The position numbers and the translations under genes were made by a program. Of a DNA stretch of 64,000 bases, positions 9,230-17,041 are shown piece by piece; within the stretch, counting starts at the first letter, position 1; each line of letters starts with the position of its first letter. Below the pieces are notes generated by a model. It saw only the letters and a list, made by a program, of their open reading frames with translations, had not been told where the DNA came from and made no database searches. Source of the stretch: Clostridiaceae bacterium (GTDB lineage Bacteria; Bacillota; Clostridia; DSM-8532); NCBI GenBank assembly GCA_012521705.1, contig JAAYLX010000030.1, positions 24,730 through 88,729 of the forward strand, given 5' to 3'.

Positions 9230-10327
9230 TTATTTTTTATACTTTTTCCCGTAAAAGGGTAATTCAACTATTTTGGCTTCACAGCTTCTGTTTCGGATTA
9301 GTATTTCAATCCGGTCTTCAGGGGTAAAATCACCTTTAACGAGAGCAAGTCCCCCATTAGTATTCAGCCTCGGGAGCGGACCCCCGCTTGTGACATAACC
9401 GATATTCTCACCGTTTTTCAATACCTCGTATCCGTTTCTGGGAATGCCTCTGTCAAGCATTTCAAAACCGTACAGTTTTCTTTCAGGATTGTCTGATTGG
9501 TTAAGTAAAGCCTTTTTACCTATAAAATCTTCTTTGCTGAGTTTTACGAATTTTCCAAGTCCGGCTTCCAGTGGTGTTATACTGTCTGAAAGTTCATGTC
9601 CGTACAGCGGAAGGGCTGCCTCAAGCCGCAGAGTATCCCTGGCTCCAAGTCCAATGGGCAAAAGCCCATCTTCTTTACCTGCTTCCAATATTCCATTCCA
9701 GAGCGCTTCCGGGTCAGAGCCACTTTCAGTAATATTCAAATAAATCTCAAACCCATCTTCGCCCGTATACCCGCTTCTGGACAAAATAACATTCATGCCC
9801 ATGACCCTGGTTTCCTTAAACCTGAAAAAGCCGGGCAACTCATTATCGTCCACAAGTTTATTAATTATCTTCTCTGACAGGGGACCCTGCAAAGCTAAAA
9901 GTACATATTCCGGGGATAAATTTTCAACCTTAACATTGCCGGTGGCATGGGAATTTATCCATTCAAAATCTTTTTCTGTGTTACCCGCATTTACAACAAT
10001 GAAAAGCTTATCCTCAGAAAACTTATACACTATAACATCATCAACAACAGTACCGTTTTCATAACACATGGGGGAATACACCGCTTTATAGGAAGGAGTG
10101 GTAGAAATATCATTGGTGATAAGGGAATTTACAAACTTTACAGCATCACTGCCTGTTACAAGAATCTGACCCATATGGGAAACATCGAAAAGTCCTGCTT
10201 TGGTTCTGACCGTGTGGTGTTCCTGCAGTATATCTGAGTAGGATACAGGAAGCTCCCATCCGCCAAATGAGGTAAATCTTGCGCCTAAGGCTTTTTGAAG
10301 GTTATACAGTGGAGTACGTTTATCCAT
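9230..10327 (-). CDS. gcvT: Glycine cleavage system T protein (aminomethyltransferase)
   Basis: The 365-residue folate-dependent enzyme releases ammonia from aminomethyl-GcvH and gives 5,10-methylene-tetrahydrofolate. Visible hallmarks are the start TPLYNLQKALGARFTSFGGW, FDVSHMGQ near residue 48, the folate-binding SRSGYTGEDGFEIY region, and GLGARDTLRLEAALPLYGHEL-type sequence around residue 230. It is the first gene of the operon. It sits about 190 bases downstream of a strong promoter, behind a leader RNA with a terminator. The L protein (dihydrolipoyl dehydrogenase) is not in this window. Confidence 0.97.
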   Translation of the reverse strand: MDKRTPLYNLQKALGARFTSFGGWELPVSYSDILQEHHTVRTKAGLFDVSHMGQILVTGSDAVKFVNSLITNDISTTPSYKAVYSPMCYENGTVVDDVIVYKFSEDKLFIVVNAGNTEKDFEWINSHATGNVKVENLSPEYVLLALQGPLSEKIINKLVDDNELPGFFRFKETRVMGMNVILSRSGYTGEDGFEIYLNITESGSDPEALWNGILEAGKEDGLLPIGLGARDTLRLEAALPLYGHELSDSITPLEAGLGKFVKLSKEDFIGKKALLNQSDNPERKLYGFEMLDRGIPRNGYEVLKNGENIGYVTSGGPLPRLNTNGGLALVKGDFTPEDRIEILIRNRSCEAKIVELPFYGKKYKK

Positions 10328-10521
10328 ATTCTTCTCTCCCTATGACAAATAACATCATTATTTAATTATCTTTAATCGGACAGGTTAATATACTAATATA
10401 AAAAGGGTTGACAACCATAGTGGTTGATCACCCTGTTATTTGACTTTTAAGGTTCCCTGCCCATGGGGAAAAACTCTCTGGTATCATTAAGTTTTATTGG
10501 CGTGATGCTAATGTATCTCAT
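10328..10521 (-). ncRNA. Leader RNA of the gcv operon, class not recognised (possible riboswitch or attenuator)
   Basis: About 190 bases separate the predicted transcription start (near 10521) from gcvT. They hold an intrinsic terminator (10401-10435). An upstream heptamer TGATACC (minus strand, at 10480-10486) can pair with GGTGATCA (10425-10432), the 5' arm of the terminator, with one bulge. This gives a possible antiterminator. The words expected of the glycine, tetrahydrofolate and S-adenosylmethionine riboswitches are not present. The call of a regulated leader rests on promoter, length, terminator and alternative pairing only. Confidence 0.45.
10401..10435 (-). terminator. Terminator inside the gcvT leader
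   Basis: On the minus strand AGGGTGATCAACC-ACTAT-GGTTGTCAACCCT makes a long, slightly imperfect stem followed by TTTTATATT. It lies about 75 bases before the gcvT start. A terminator between a promoter and its first gene implies conditional read-through. Confidence 0.8.
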
Positions 10522-10527
10522 ATTTTA

Positions 10528-10556
10528 ATTATATTTGTTCTCAAATTGGAAGTCAA
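10528..10556 (-). promoter_or_regulatory. Sigma-A type promoter of the gcv operon
   Basis: On the minus strand TTGACT (10551-10556) and TATAAT (10528-10533) are separated by exactly 17 bases, a near-consensus vegetative promoter. Confidence 0.85.
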
Positions 10557-10571
10557 TTTCCAGCAATGAAT

Positions 10572-10600
10572 AAAAAATCCCCTGGCTTTCTGCCAGGGGA
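10572..10600 (-). terminator. Terminator of the NlpC/P60 gene
   Basis: On the minus strand CCCCTGGC-AGAAA-GCCAGGGG is followed by ATTTTTTATT, a textbook intrinsic terminator 27 bases after the stop of the hydrolase gene. Confidence 0.92.
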
Positions 10601-10626
10601 AGTTTTTAAAGCTTTTCACCTGTTTT

Positions 10627-11661
10627 TCATTTTATTACTCGTCTTGCGCCCATGTATTTGCCTCTGTAAGAATTAAGGTCGGCAATGACTACTTTGCCTT
10701 TTGATGAAGAAGCATGGATGAAGCTTCCGCCTCCCAGGTAGATACCTACATGGCTAACGTCAGCAGCCCCTCCATCTGTATCGAACAGAACAATGTCTCC
10801 TGCCTGGAGATTCGAGCGCTCTACCTTTGTTCCAAAACTCCAGTACTCACCTGAAGATCTCGGAACATAAATACCAAAGTGAGAGTAAACATATTTGGTA
10901 AGTCCGGAGCAATCAAGCCCGCTTTTTGAGTATCCACCCCATACGTATTTTACTCCCTGGAGAGTCTTTGCATAATCACAAATCTGTTGCGCAAGGCTCT
11001 TTCCTTCTGCGCTCTGAGGAGCGGCAGCCGCGGCTGGGGCGGAAGAAGTTGTGCCTCTGGAAGGAGTTTTTGTTTCTGTAACTACTTTTTGTACTTCATT
11101 AGCACTGTTAACAAGGTATTTGGCAAGTACATATCCTTTTTTGTCACTCCAGGTTATGATTCTCGCCCATTCACCAATGGTTTCGTAGTAAGTTACTTTG
11201 TCCCCTCTGCCAATTGTCTGAACCAGCTTACTGTCACTGTTTGGTTCAGATCTGACATTCAGTTTATTTGCATTTACCCATTTTACTACACCCTTTACTT
11301 GCGGTGTCGATTCGGGTTTTGCAGTTTCCTGAGTACTTTCGTTATCAGCCTGGGGTTCTACCAAAGTCATTGTCTGAACGGCTGTTGCAGCCATTAACAG
11401 GTTTTCTTTTTCATGGACTTTTCTGAATTTCTTTTCTTCAAGTAGTTCTTTGATTTGAGACGAGTTATCATCGGATATATTAGATGCTACAATCTGGTTA
11501 TCTGAAGTGAAAGCTGTGTCGGCTTTAATTTCATTTTGATACGTCTCTGATACTGCAGTTTCACCTGTCCAGTTAGCGGACAATACCAAAGCCGTTTGAG
11601 ACAGGACAAATAGTATTGTCAGTATCAAAAACGAAATATTAGCCGATTTAGGTTTACTCAT
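10627..11661 (-). CDS. Secreted SH3b-NlpC/P60 cell wall hydrolase
   Basis: This 344-residue exported protein has an N-terminal signal segment (about residues 8-29, ISFLILTILFVLSQTALVLS) and a low-complexity linker. A bacterial SH3 domain follows (VKWVNANKLNVRSEPNSDSK to VLAKYLV, about 128-187), then a Thr/Ser/Ala-rich linker. The C-terminal NlpC/P60 peptidase (about 225-344) has the catalytic Cys in SGLDCSGLTKYVY, the His in ADVSHVGIYLGGGSFIHAS and the basic end GARRVIK. The family cleaves gamma-D-Glu-diamino acid bonds in peptidoglycan stem peptides. A Shine-Dalgarno AGGAGGACATC precedes the ATG. Control by a c-di-AMP riboswitch just upstream fits a wall enzyme tied to osmotic state. Confidence 0.92.
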   Translation of the reverse strand: MSKPKSANISFLILTILFVLSQTALVLSANWTGETAVSETYQNEIKADTAFTSDNQIVASNISDDNSSQIKELLEEKKFRKVHEKENLLMAATAVQTMTLVEPQADNESTQETAKPESTPQVKGVVKWVNANKLNVRSEPNSDSKLVQTIGRGDKVTYYETIGEWARIITWSDKKGYVLAKYLVNSANEVQKVVTETKTPSRGTTSSAPAAAAAPQSAEGKSLAQQICDYAKTLQGVKYVWGGYSKSGLDCSGLTKYVYSHFGIYVPRSSGEYWSFGTKVERSNLQAGDIVLFDTDGGAADVSHVGIYLGGGSFIHASSSKGKVVIADLNSYRGKYMGARRVIK

Positions 11662-11677
11662 GATGTCCTCCTATTTT

Positions 11678-11784
11678 GGCTCCCGGAGTTAGCTGACGGG
11701 TTCGGGTAAATAGGTAACCCTACCATTTTCATGGATTCACCCCAAAAAAATTGGTTCCTCCGTATTCCTTTCGGAAAATTAGCC
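11678..11784 (-). ncRNA. ydaO/yuaA cyclic di-AMP riboswitch
   Basis: On the minus strand the conserved words of the ydaO class occur in order: ATACGGAGGAACCAA, a T-run, GGGGTGAATCC, GGTAGGGTTACC, ACCCGAACCCGTCAGCTAACT, and a closing AGCC that pairs with GGCT at the 5' end (11781-11784). Genes for wall hydrolases and K+ or osmolyte transporters are the usual targets of this RNA, and an NlpC/P60 gene starts 17 bases later. No separate terminator is visible between aptamer and gene, so the switching mechanism is not resolved. The reading frame 11658-11867 is an artefact of the aptamer. Confidence 0.93.
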
Positions 11785-11838
11785 TTTTTTTTCGTACATA
11801 TTATAATAATATGTCGTTTTATTCCAGATGCTTTGTAC

Positions 11839-11867
11839 ATTATACCAGTTTCGGCCTGACACTTCAA
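11839..11867 (-). promoter_or_regulatory. Promoter of the ydaO-NlpC/P60 transcript
   Basis: On the minus strand TTGAAG (11862-11867) and TATAAT (11839-11844) are separated by 17 bases. The predicted start near 11832 leaves about 48 bases before the aptamer core. Confidence 0.8.
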
Positions 11868-12296
11868 CCTTAGGATAAAATTACCATTATTTTTCCTAAA
11901 CCGTTTCCCTCATTTATGAGTGTTTTTGGCATTTTCCCTGGCATATTTTTTGTACATCAATAGTATATTACATTTTTATTACCTTTTGAAGCCCTTTCCC
12001 CTCTGAAATATATTAATAGAATTGTCCACCACTTATGACTACTTTAAACAGGCCTTTTCAGTAAATTAGACTGCATAAGGGTTCTAAATTCACAGACAAA
12101 CCATGGGAAATAAATTCTTCGGATCGCATTTTGAAACATGTATATTTTCGCTGTGAACATTATTCCTGTCATTTCCGGTTGATATTATAAGTTGTTTGTG
12201 TTAGTCTAATATACGTGCTCCTGAAATGAGTCACAATACCTTAATAAGTCGAATTTTACGCAGTTAACAGCTCATTAATTTTTCGTAAATTAGGTA
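11868..12296. other. Gene-free A/T-rich spacer
   Basis: About 430 bases lie between the promoter of the NlpC gene and the promoter of the tRNA. I see no reading frame with a start and ribosome site, no strong hairpin and no repeat. Confidence 0.6.
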
Positions 12297-12325
12297 TTGT
12301 CAATCTGAAAAATCTATGCTATTAT
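12297..12325 (+). promoter_or_regulatory. Promoter of tRNA-fMet
   Basis: TTGTCA (12297-12302) and TATTAT (12320-12325) are separated by 17 bases. The tRNA begins 23 bases after the -10 box. Confidence 0.75.
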
Positions 12326-12348
12326 ATTAGGGCACTAAAAATTGACGT

Positions 12349-12426
<78 letters not shown>

Positions 12427-12431
12427 AAGTA

Positions 12432-12465
12432 AAAACCGCTTGTTCTTATGGGCAAGCGGTTTTGT
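12432..12465 (+). terminator. Terminator of tRNA-fMet
   Basis: AAAACCGCTTG / CAAGCGGTTTT with a nine-base loop lies directly after the tRNA and ends in TTTTGTTATT. Confidence 0.88.
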
Positions 12466-12530
12466 TATTCCCTGATATCTCAATAATTTCTGCGCAAGGA
12501 CGTAAAACTCACACATACAGGCATTCAAAC

Positions 12531-12956
12531 CTAATAACTATATATTTGAGTATCTTCCTGAAAACCGAATCTGTACCGGATAATTGTAACTTCTTTGGTA
12601 CCTCTTATTACTTCGTACGTTACAGCATCTCCTTCTTTTTCTCTGTCCGTTCTGCTGCAATGGAATGAAATAAACTCGTTTTGCCCATAATCAAGTTCAT
12701 AGATACTGAATGACAGGTTTTTGGTATTGGAATCATAGTCCGGAAATTTTACGCGTCCATAATTCAACTGTAAAAGAGTTAACTCGTAATTAGGTTTGAC
12801 TTTGAATCTAACCATGCCGCTTTGTTCATCAAATTCGTAAACAACCGGAATCCCGGGGTCACGGGAGGTAATGCGAACTGTAAGTATTACTAAAATACAT
12901 AAAACGGCTGCTGCTATTAATATAAGAACAGGTTTTCTCTTCAAAAAATTTATCAT
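12531..12956 (-). CDS. Small protein with an N-terminal membrane anchor, function unknown
   Basis: The 141-residue product starts with a basic patch and one hydrophobic helix (MINFLKRKPVLILIAAAVL, about residues 8-26). The rest is a hydrophilic domain rich in beta-type sequence (EFDEQSGMVRFKVKPNYEL, SFSIYELDYGQNEFISFHC). I do not recognise the family. It lies downstream of a secreted protein of unknown function, separated by a terminator. The ribosome site before the ATG is weak (AAGG). It looks real because the topology is coherent and the frame fills the gap, but no role can be given. Confidence 0.6.
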   Translation of the reverse strand: MINFLKRKPVLILIAAAVLCILVILTVRITSRDPGIPVVYEFDEQSGMVRFKVKPNYELTLLQLNYGRVKFPDYDSNTKNLSFSIYELDYGQNEFISFHCSRTDREKEGDAVTYEVIRGTKEVTIIRYRFGFQEDTQIYSY

Positions 12957-13001
12957 AATTACGTCAACCTTTTCTTTTTAATTTTTTGCACATACAAATA
13001 T

Positions 13002-13036
13002 AAAAAGGGGGGATGGGATATTATATTCCCATCCCA
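13002..13036 (-). terminator. Terminator of the secreted-protein gene
   Basis: On the minus strand GGGATGGGA and TCCCATCCC pair around a short A/T loop and are followed by CCCCTTTTTAT. It lies just past the stop at 13042. Confidence 0.85.
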
Positions 13037-13041
13037 TACAA

Positions 13042-14205
13042 TTATTGCATTACACAGGAGAAACCGACAGCAAATCTTGTCGTACTCGTCTTTGTACCTA
13101 TGGTGCCAATTTCGAGAGTATAGTAGTCTCTGTTCACACGAATAGCAAATGGCGACTTGGTCGAGCATCTGTATGAATATTTTCCTGCACTTGAAAGAGG
13201 AACTGTATTGGATAAATAACTCTTTCTGCTGCCCTGTGTTGTTTTCCCTAAACTAACAACTGTGTTGTATAAGTTATAAAAATTTGAGAATGACAAGTTG
13301 CCGGACAGAATTGAACCAATAAGTGTTACTGTTTTATACCCCAATTGAATAATTGATTCTATGCTGGTGGTTGAGGTATTTTCACCCACACCTTTAAGTT
13401 CATAACCGCCCAGATAGTAGCTTTGGGTACCGGTATTAGTTATGTCCAGAGTCAATGTCGGAGTAATTTTCATGCTTGTCGGATAGTAGCCTTGGATTGA
13501 GAAATCATAGACATCAACGTCAAAGGCATCGACAACCTCTGAAGTAAGGACTATTTCATTATTGCTGTAAAAAAATGCACGAAGCGCAATGCGGGCAAAG
13601 CTCCATCTATATACGGTCATTCCATTCCAGGAATACATATAACTCTTATATGCTGTTGTATAGTAAGGATCAGAAACTCCGGAATTCAGGTTATTAGTCA
13701 TTGCTGTAGAGACATTTTCGGACAAGGAACCTGATTGAGTTTTAAAGAGGGCACTTTTTGTTATATAAATAATGGTGTTGCCCGATGTAAACTTGTAGCA
13801 GTACTGGCCGTTATACATAACCGCCGTTAAGGAAGGATAGGTTTTTAGATTATTAAGGATAATCTGCATCTTGCTGTCACTGAGTTGCAGAGTTGAGTAT
13901 GGACCATAAATAATATTCGATGCTGCGATGACTGCCTTGGAGCTCTTGATTTCATCAGTAGGCTTATCTTTTACAACAATTCCATTTGGCTTGTCTACAG
14001 GTATGTCGGCTTCACGGACTATATTGACCGGGGTGCGGGGGAACACTGTAAATTCGTTTGGCTTTCCATTGCTCAGATCGATGGCCTCAGATCCCGACAA
14101 TTTGAAGGGCTGAGGATTTACTGAAGTCGAAGCAAACGAAACACTTGAGGTCGCCAACATACACACAATCAAAAGTATGCTCAGACACTTTTTGATGGAT
14201 CTCAC
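13042..14205 (-). CDS. Secreted protein of unknown function
   Basis: The 387-residue product has a clear signal peptide (KKCLSILLIVCMLATSSVSFA, cleavage expected after about residue 26). A mature region rich in Ser, Thr, Tyr and Asn follows, with no cysteine pairs that I can assign and no anchor at the C-terminus. Sequence such as TLQLSDSKMQIILNNLKTY and YDFSIQGYYPTSMKITPTL suggests a beta-rich extracellular fold. I do not recognise a family. The gene lies downstream of an ECF-like sigma factor on the same strand, 114 bases away, so it could be its target or part of its operon. That link is inference from position only. Confidence 0.7.
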   Translation of the reverse strand: MRSIKKCLSILLIVCMLATSSVSFASTSVNPQPFKLSGSEAIDLSNGKPNEFTVFPRTPVNIVREADIPVDKPNGIVVKDKPTDEIKSSKAVIAASNIIYGPYSTLQLSDSKMQIILNNLKTYPSLTAVMYNGQYCYKFTSGNTIIYITKSALFKTQSGSLSENVSTAMTNNLNSGVSDPYYTTAYKSYMYSWNGMTVYRWSFARIALRAFFYSNNEIVLTSEVVDAFDVDVYDFSIQGYYPTSMKITPTLTLDITNTGTQSYYLGGYELKGVGENTSTTSIESIIQLGYKTVTLIGSILSGNLSFSNFYNLYNTVVSLGKTTQGSRKSYLSNTVPLSSAGKYSYRCSTKSPFAIRVNRDYYTLEIGTIGTKTSTTRFAVGFSCVMQ

Positions 14206-14319
14206 CCTTTCTTCTCAATTAGTATTGTTGGAGGTAAATGTAATGGCAAATTCAGATACGATCTGTACAGACGTGTTTTTTACTCATAATAGATTACACG
14301 GCTCTTATACTGTGCCGAC

Positions 14320-14934
14320 TCAACCTGTTTTCCGCCTATGTAAAAGAACTTCTATTTTATTATTTAGCTCTTCCTGATAAGGGTTTTCGATTTCATTGAC
14401 ACAACCATTCTCGATATCTTCATTTATATTTTCAACATGGGAGACTGCGGCGTAAGAAAAGATCAGCCTTACTCTTACGTTCTGCTCAGTTATGTCAAGA
14501 ATTTTGGCGATCTCTTTATCAGAATAATCAAAAAAATATCTTAACGCAATTATGTCTGCGTAAGGCTGATACAGAAGCCTGATTTTCTCTTTCAGATCCG
14601 CAAGGCTCTCATTCTTTATCAAATGCTCATCTATACTGTATGTACAATCAGGTATAACCTCATCTATTTCCTCAATTGTTATCTGGTTGTTACGTTTTCT
14701 TTTATTGTACAGATTAATCGAAACATTCCTACATATAATAACCATTAAAGCCCGCGTATTGTTACACTCAATATCATTAATCAGCCGAATATTATTTAAT
14801 AGTTTTACAAATGACATCTGAACCGCATCCTGAGCCAGATGATGGTTGTTAAGAATACGAAATGCAGTGGAATACATTAAGCCGTTGTATTTTTGATATA
14901 ATGATTCGATTTTAGTTATTGCCTCTCTTGTCAT
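14320..14934 (-). CDS. ECF-type sigma-70 family RNA polymerase sigma factor
   Basis: The 204-residue protein has sigma region 2 (YQKYNGLMYSTAFRILN and HLAQDAVQMSFVKLL, about residues 12-47). A linker follows, then region 4 with the helix-turn-helix IALRYFFDYSDKEIAKILD and TEQNVRVRL (about 125-155). These features are those of extracytoplasmic-function sigma factors. The C-terminus is unusual. After NVRVRL the family normally continues with a basic helix such as RAKKKL, while here the frame reads IFSYAAVSHVENINEDIENG and runs about 45 residues more. An adjacent anti-sigma factor is not evident. A nearby indel or a divergent subfamily would both explain this. Confidence 0.82.
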   Translation of the reverse strand: MTREAITKIESLYQKYNGLMYSTAFRILNNHHLAQDAVQMSFVKLLNNIRLINDIECNNTRALMVIICRNVSINLYNKRKRNNQITIEEIDEVIPDCTYSIDEHLIKNESLADLKEKIRLLYQPYADIIALRYFFDYSDKEIAKILDITEQNVRVRLIFSYAAVSHVENINEDIENGCVNEIENPYQEELNNKIEVLLHRRKTG

Positions 14935-15141
14935 TCACATTTGACCCCGTAAAGTTGAATTTCTGTATTATTATTACATATTACCATATATTCTCAGGCT
15001 TAAAATTACCGTTTTTTTACAATTTCATTTTTTGATCCTGGTACATTTTAAGAGTTATTAATAACCAGAGATTAAGCCCAAAGAGTTGCCGAAATCAGGT
15101 ACGAAGAATTATGCTGGATGCGGTGTCTACGGAAAAAACTA

Positions 15142-16662
15142 TCAGCTTGCGCATCGTCTCCTGAATAATCCCTCAAATCCCTTTGATGCCACTACAAACA
15201 GGGCGAAGAAGGCAATATAGGCATACCTGTGCTGGACTTCAATGAGCCAGTATACGAAAAATGTTACAATAAAAAATGTGACAGATATAATTTGTACAGA
15301 GCTGTTTTTTTCTGCTTTTAATGCCGTAAGCATACTTATTATCCCAAAAAGGAAGATTAATAAATAAAAGGCTGAATCTACTGCCGTGAAAAGGTACAGT
15401 AAGAATCTTACAGGGATACTTATATTCAATATATTAATGCTTTTATTAAGGTCAATTCCGTTAAAAGCCGGATACCAGGACGCATCGCAGGACCACATTA
15501 TTCTGATTTTTTTTGATAAGAGTAAACTTAATCTTTTCGGGCCGACAGACAACCTTTCCTTGATTAGTTTTATTGCTTCTTCGTCACGCTGGTCCGGATT
15601 TTCAATAAAGTATTTTGACTCGAACAATTTGTCTGCATCTTCTTTGGAAAAAGTCCCCGAAGTGGAATGATTTAAGCCTACTACGAATTTATATAAGGGA
15701 AAATTGTTCGACAGCCCGTACGGGCTTATGCCGGACAGGACAAAAAGCTTTGAAATTGCTGCATTTCCTATGAAGTAGACCTAAATCGCGCAGCCGACAG
15801 GCAAAAATACTTCTCTGAACTTAACTTTAAGAGTCTCCTTGCTAAATCGTTGAAGAACAGTAATAACGCCATAACCAAGAAGCGCTGCTATCATCAGTAC
15901 AGCTTCCGGACGAACCATGTTGCTCAATGAAAAAAAGATCCCTGCAATAACCGCCTTACCTAAAGTAAATCTTTGTATATAAATAATTATATAAAACCCT
16001 GCGAACAGAAGCATGGCTGCAAGATGCTGATTGGTATACACCGGACTGAGGCTCAGATTAAGCGGAAAAAAGGCATAGGCAAAGGCAACCAACCTGGACG
16101 TTTTATCAGAGCAGAACTCACGTAAAATAAGATATAGCAAAACATTGGTTATGGACATAAAGATGCAATTTGCAATCAATAAAGGAACTATATCTATCCC
16201 GAAAATCTTTATAACCGGTGACATAACAGCCGGGAATCCTAACTGGTATGCCCATATTGAAAAATAGGGCTGGCTTAAGTATTTAGGTGTCTTATTTGCT
16301 ATCTGTGAGGTCACCCAGTAAAATAGCTGAAAATCAGAGTACTGCTTTGTTTTGGTGATAAAAACAAATAACAGTTTAACTGACAAAGAGACAATAAAAA
16401 GGATTATGGCAAAAACAAAGGGACTGCGCATTTTTAGGGTACTTTTCAATACCCTGTTTTTCAGGTACACAAGCAGAGCAACAACTGCAGTTAACAAAAT
16501 CCCCATAAGAATGAGATATCCTTTATGGGATACCCTGTAAAATTCGGTCCTTAAGTTCCTAAGACAATAAACAAAATCCAGTAAATCTATGACAAGAATA
16601 GCTGCAAAACAAACCATTGCTGATAAAAATAGCAGTCTTTGCAGTACACTGTTTTTTACCAT
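15142..16662 (-). pseudogene. GT-C type membrane glycosyltransferase gene split by an in-frame TAG
   Basis: Two reading frames, 15781-16662 and 15142-15627, lie in the same phase. The only stop between them is TAG at 15781-15783, and translation past it runs VYFIGNAAISKLFVLSG and on into the second frame without interruption. The joined product would be about 506 residues with roughly ten hydrophobic helices. It has an acidic site in KQYSDFQLFYW after an early helix, as in GT-C glycosyltransferases that use lipid-linked sugars (PMT/ArnT-like). The stop falls at codon 294, inside a hydrophobic stretch (FLPVGCAI-stop-VYFIG). A recent nonsense mutation, a sequence error or read-through would explain it. 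No ribosome site favours independent translation of the second half. Confidence 0.8.
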
Positions 16663-16950
16663 GACGCACCTCTTCCTATACAGGTCCGGTTAAATCTATT
16701 ATGCTGTTCAAAAGGTAAAGTTATATAATTATCAGAACTAAATTTTACATCTGATATTTCAGCTATTTCATCAGACGTTTTATATGGAAGAAAGTTCATA
16801 AATGTTCTTTGCATTTATACTCAGTTACTAACAATTTTACAAGTAAATTATATTTGCCAATGGGTAATAATTTATTTCCCAGTCCGGAATAATATTTATT
16901 AACCGCGATGCTCAATTAAAAAGTTAATAAAAACAAACAAATTTTGACTA
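16663..16950. other. A/T-rich spacer upstream of the ribose operon
   Basis: Nearly 290 bases of very A/T-rich sequence separate the divergent glycosyltransferase gene and the rbs promoter. I see no gene or clear hairpin in it. Confidence 0.55.
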
Positions 16951-16979
16951 TTGAAAAATATGATGTTTTGTTATATAAT
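16951..16979 (+). promoter_or_regulatory. Promoter of the ribose operon
   Basis: TTGAAA (16951-16956) and TATAAT (16974-16979) are separated by 17 bases. Transcription should begin near 16986, inside the operator pair. Confidence 0.85.
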
Positions 16980-16983
16980 TCAG

Positions 16984-17008
16984 TTAAACGTTTTACTTAA
17001 TCGTTTAA
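16984..17008 (+). promoter_or_regulatory. Two tandem LacI-family operators (probable RbsR sites)
   Basis: TTAAACGTTTTA (16984-16995) and TTAATCGTTTAA (16997-17008) are near-palindromes with the central CG typical of LacI/GalR-family operators. They are spaced 13 bases centre to centre. They sit directly after the -10 box and before rbsR, so binding would block the start of transcription. Auto-repression by RbsR relieved by ribose is the simple reading; it is inferred from position and symmetry. Confidence 0.7.
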
Positions 17009-17041
17009 CTAAAAGTTCTCGGCTATAAAAGGGTGAAATCA

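Noticed and set aside
10328..10521. Glycine riboswitch in front of gcvT
   Set aside because: The conserved glycine-aptamer words were looked for and are not there; only a generic leader with terminator can be claimed.
11658..11867. 69-codon reading frame upstream of the NlpC/P60 gene
   Set aside because: It covers the c-di-AMP aptamer and has no ribosome site; it is a by-product of the RNA.
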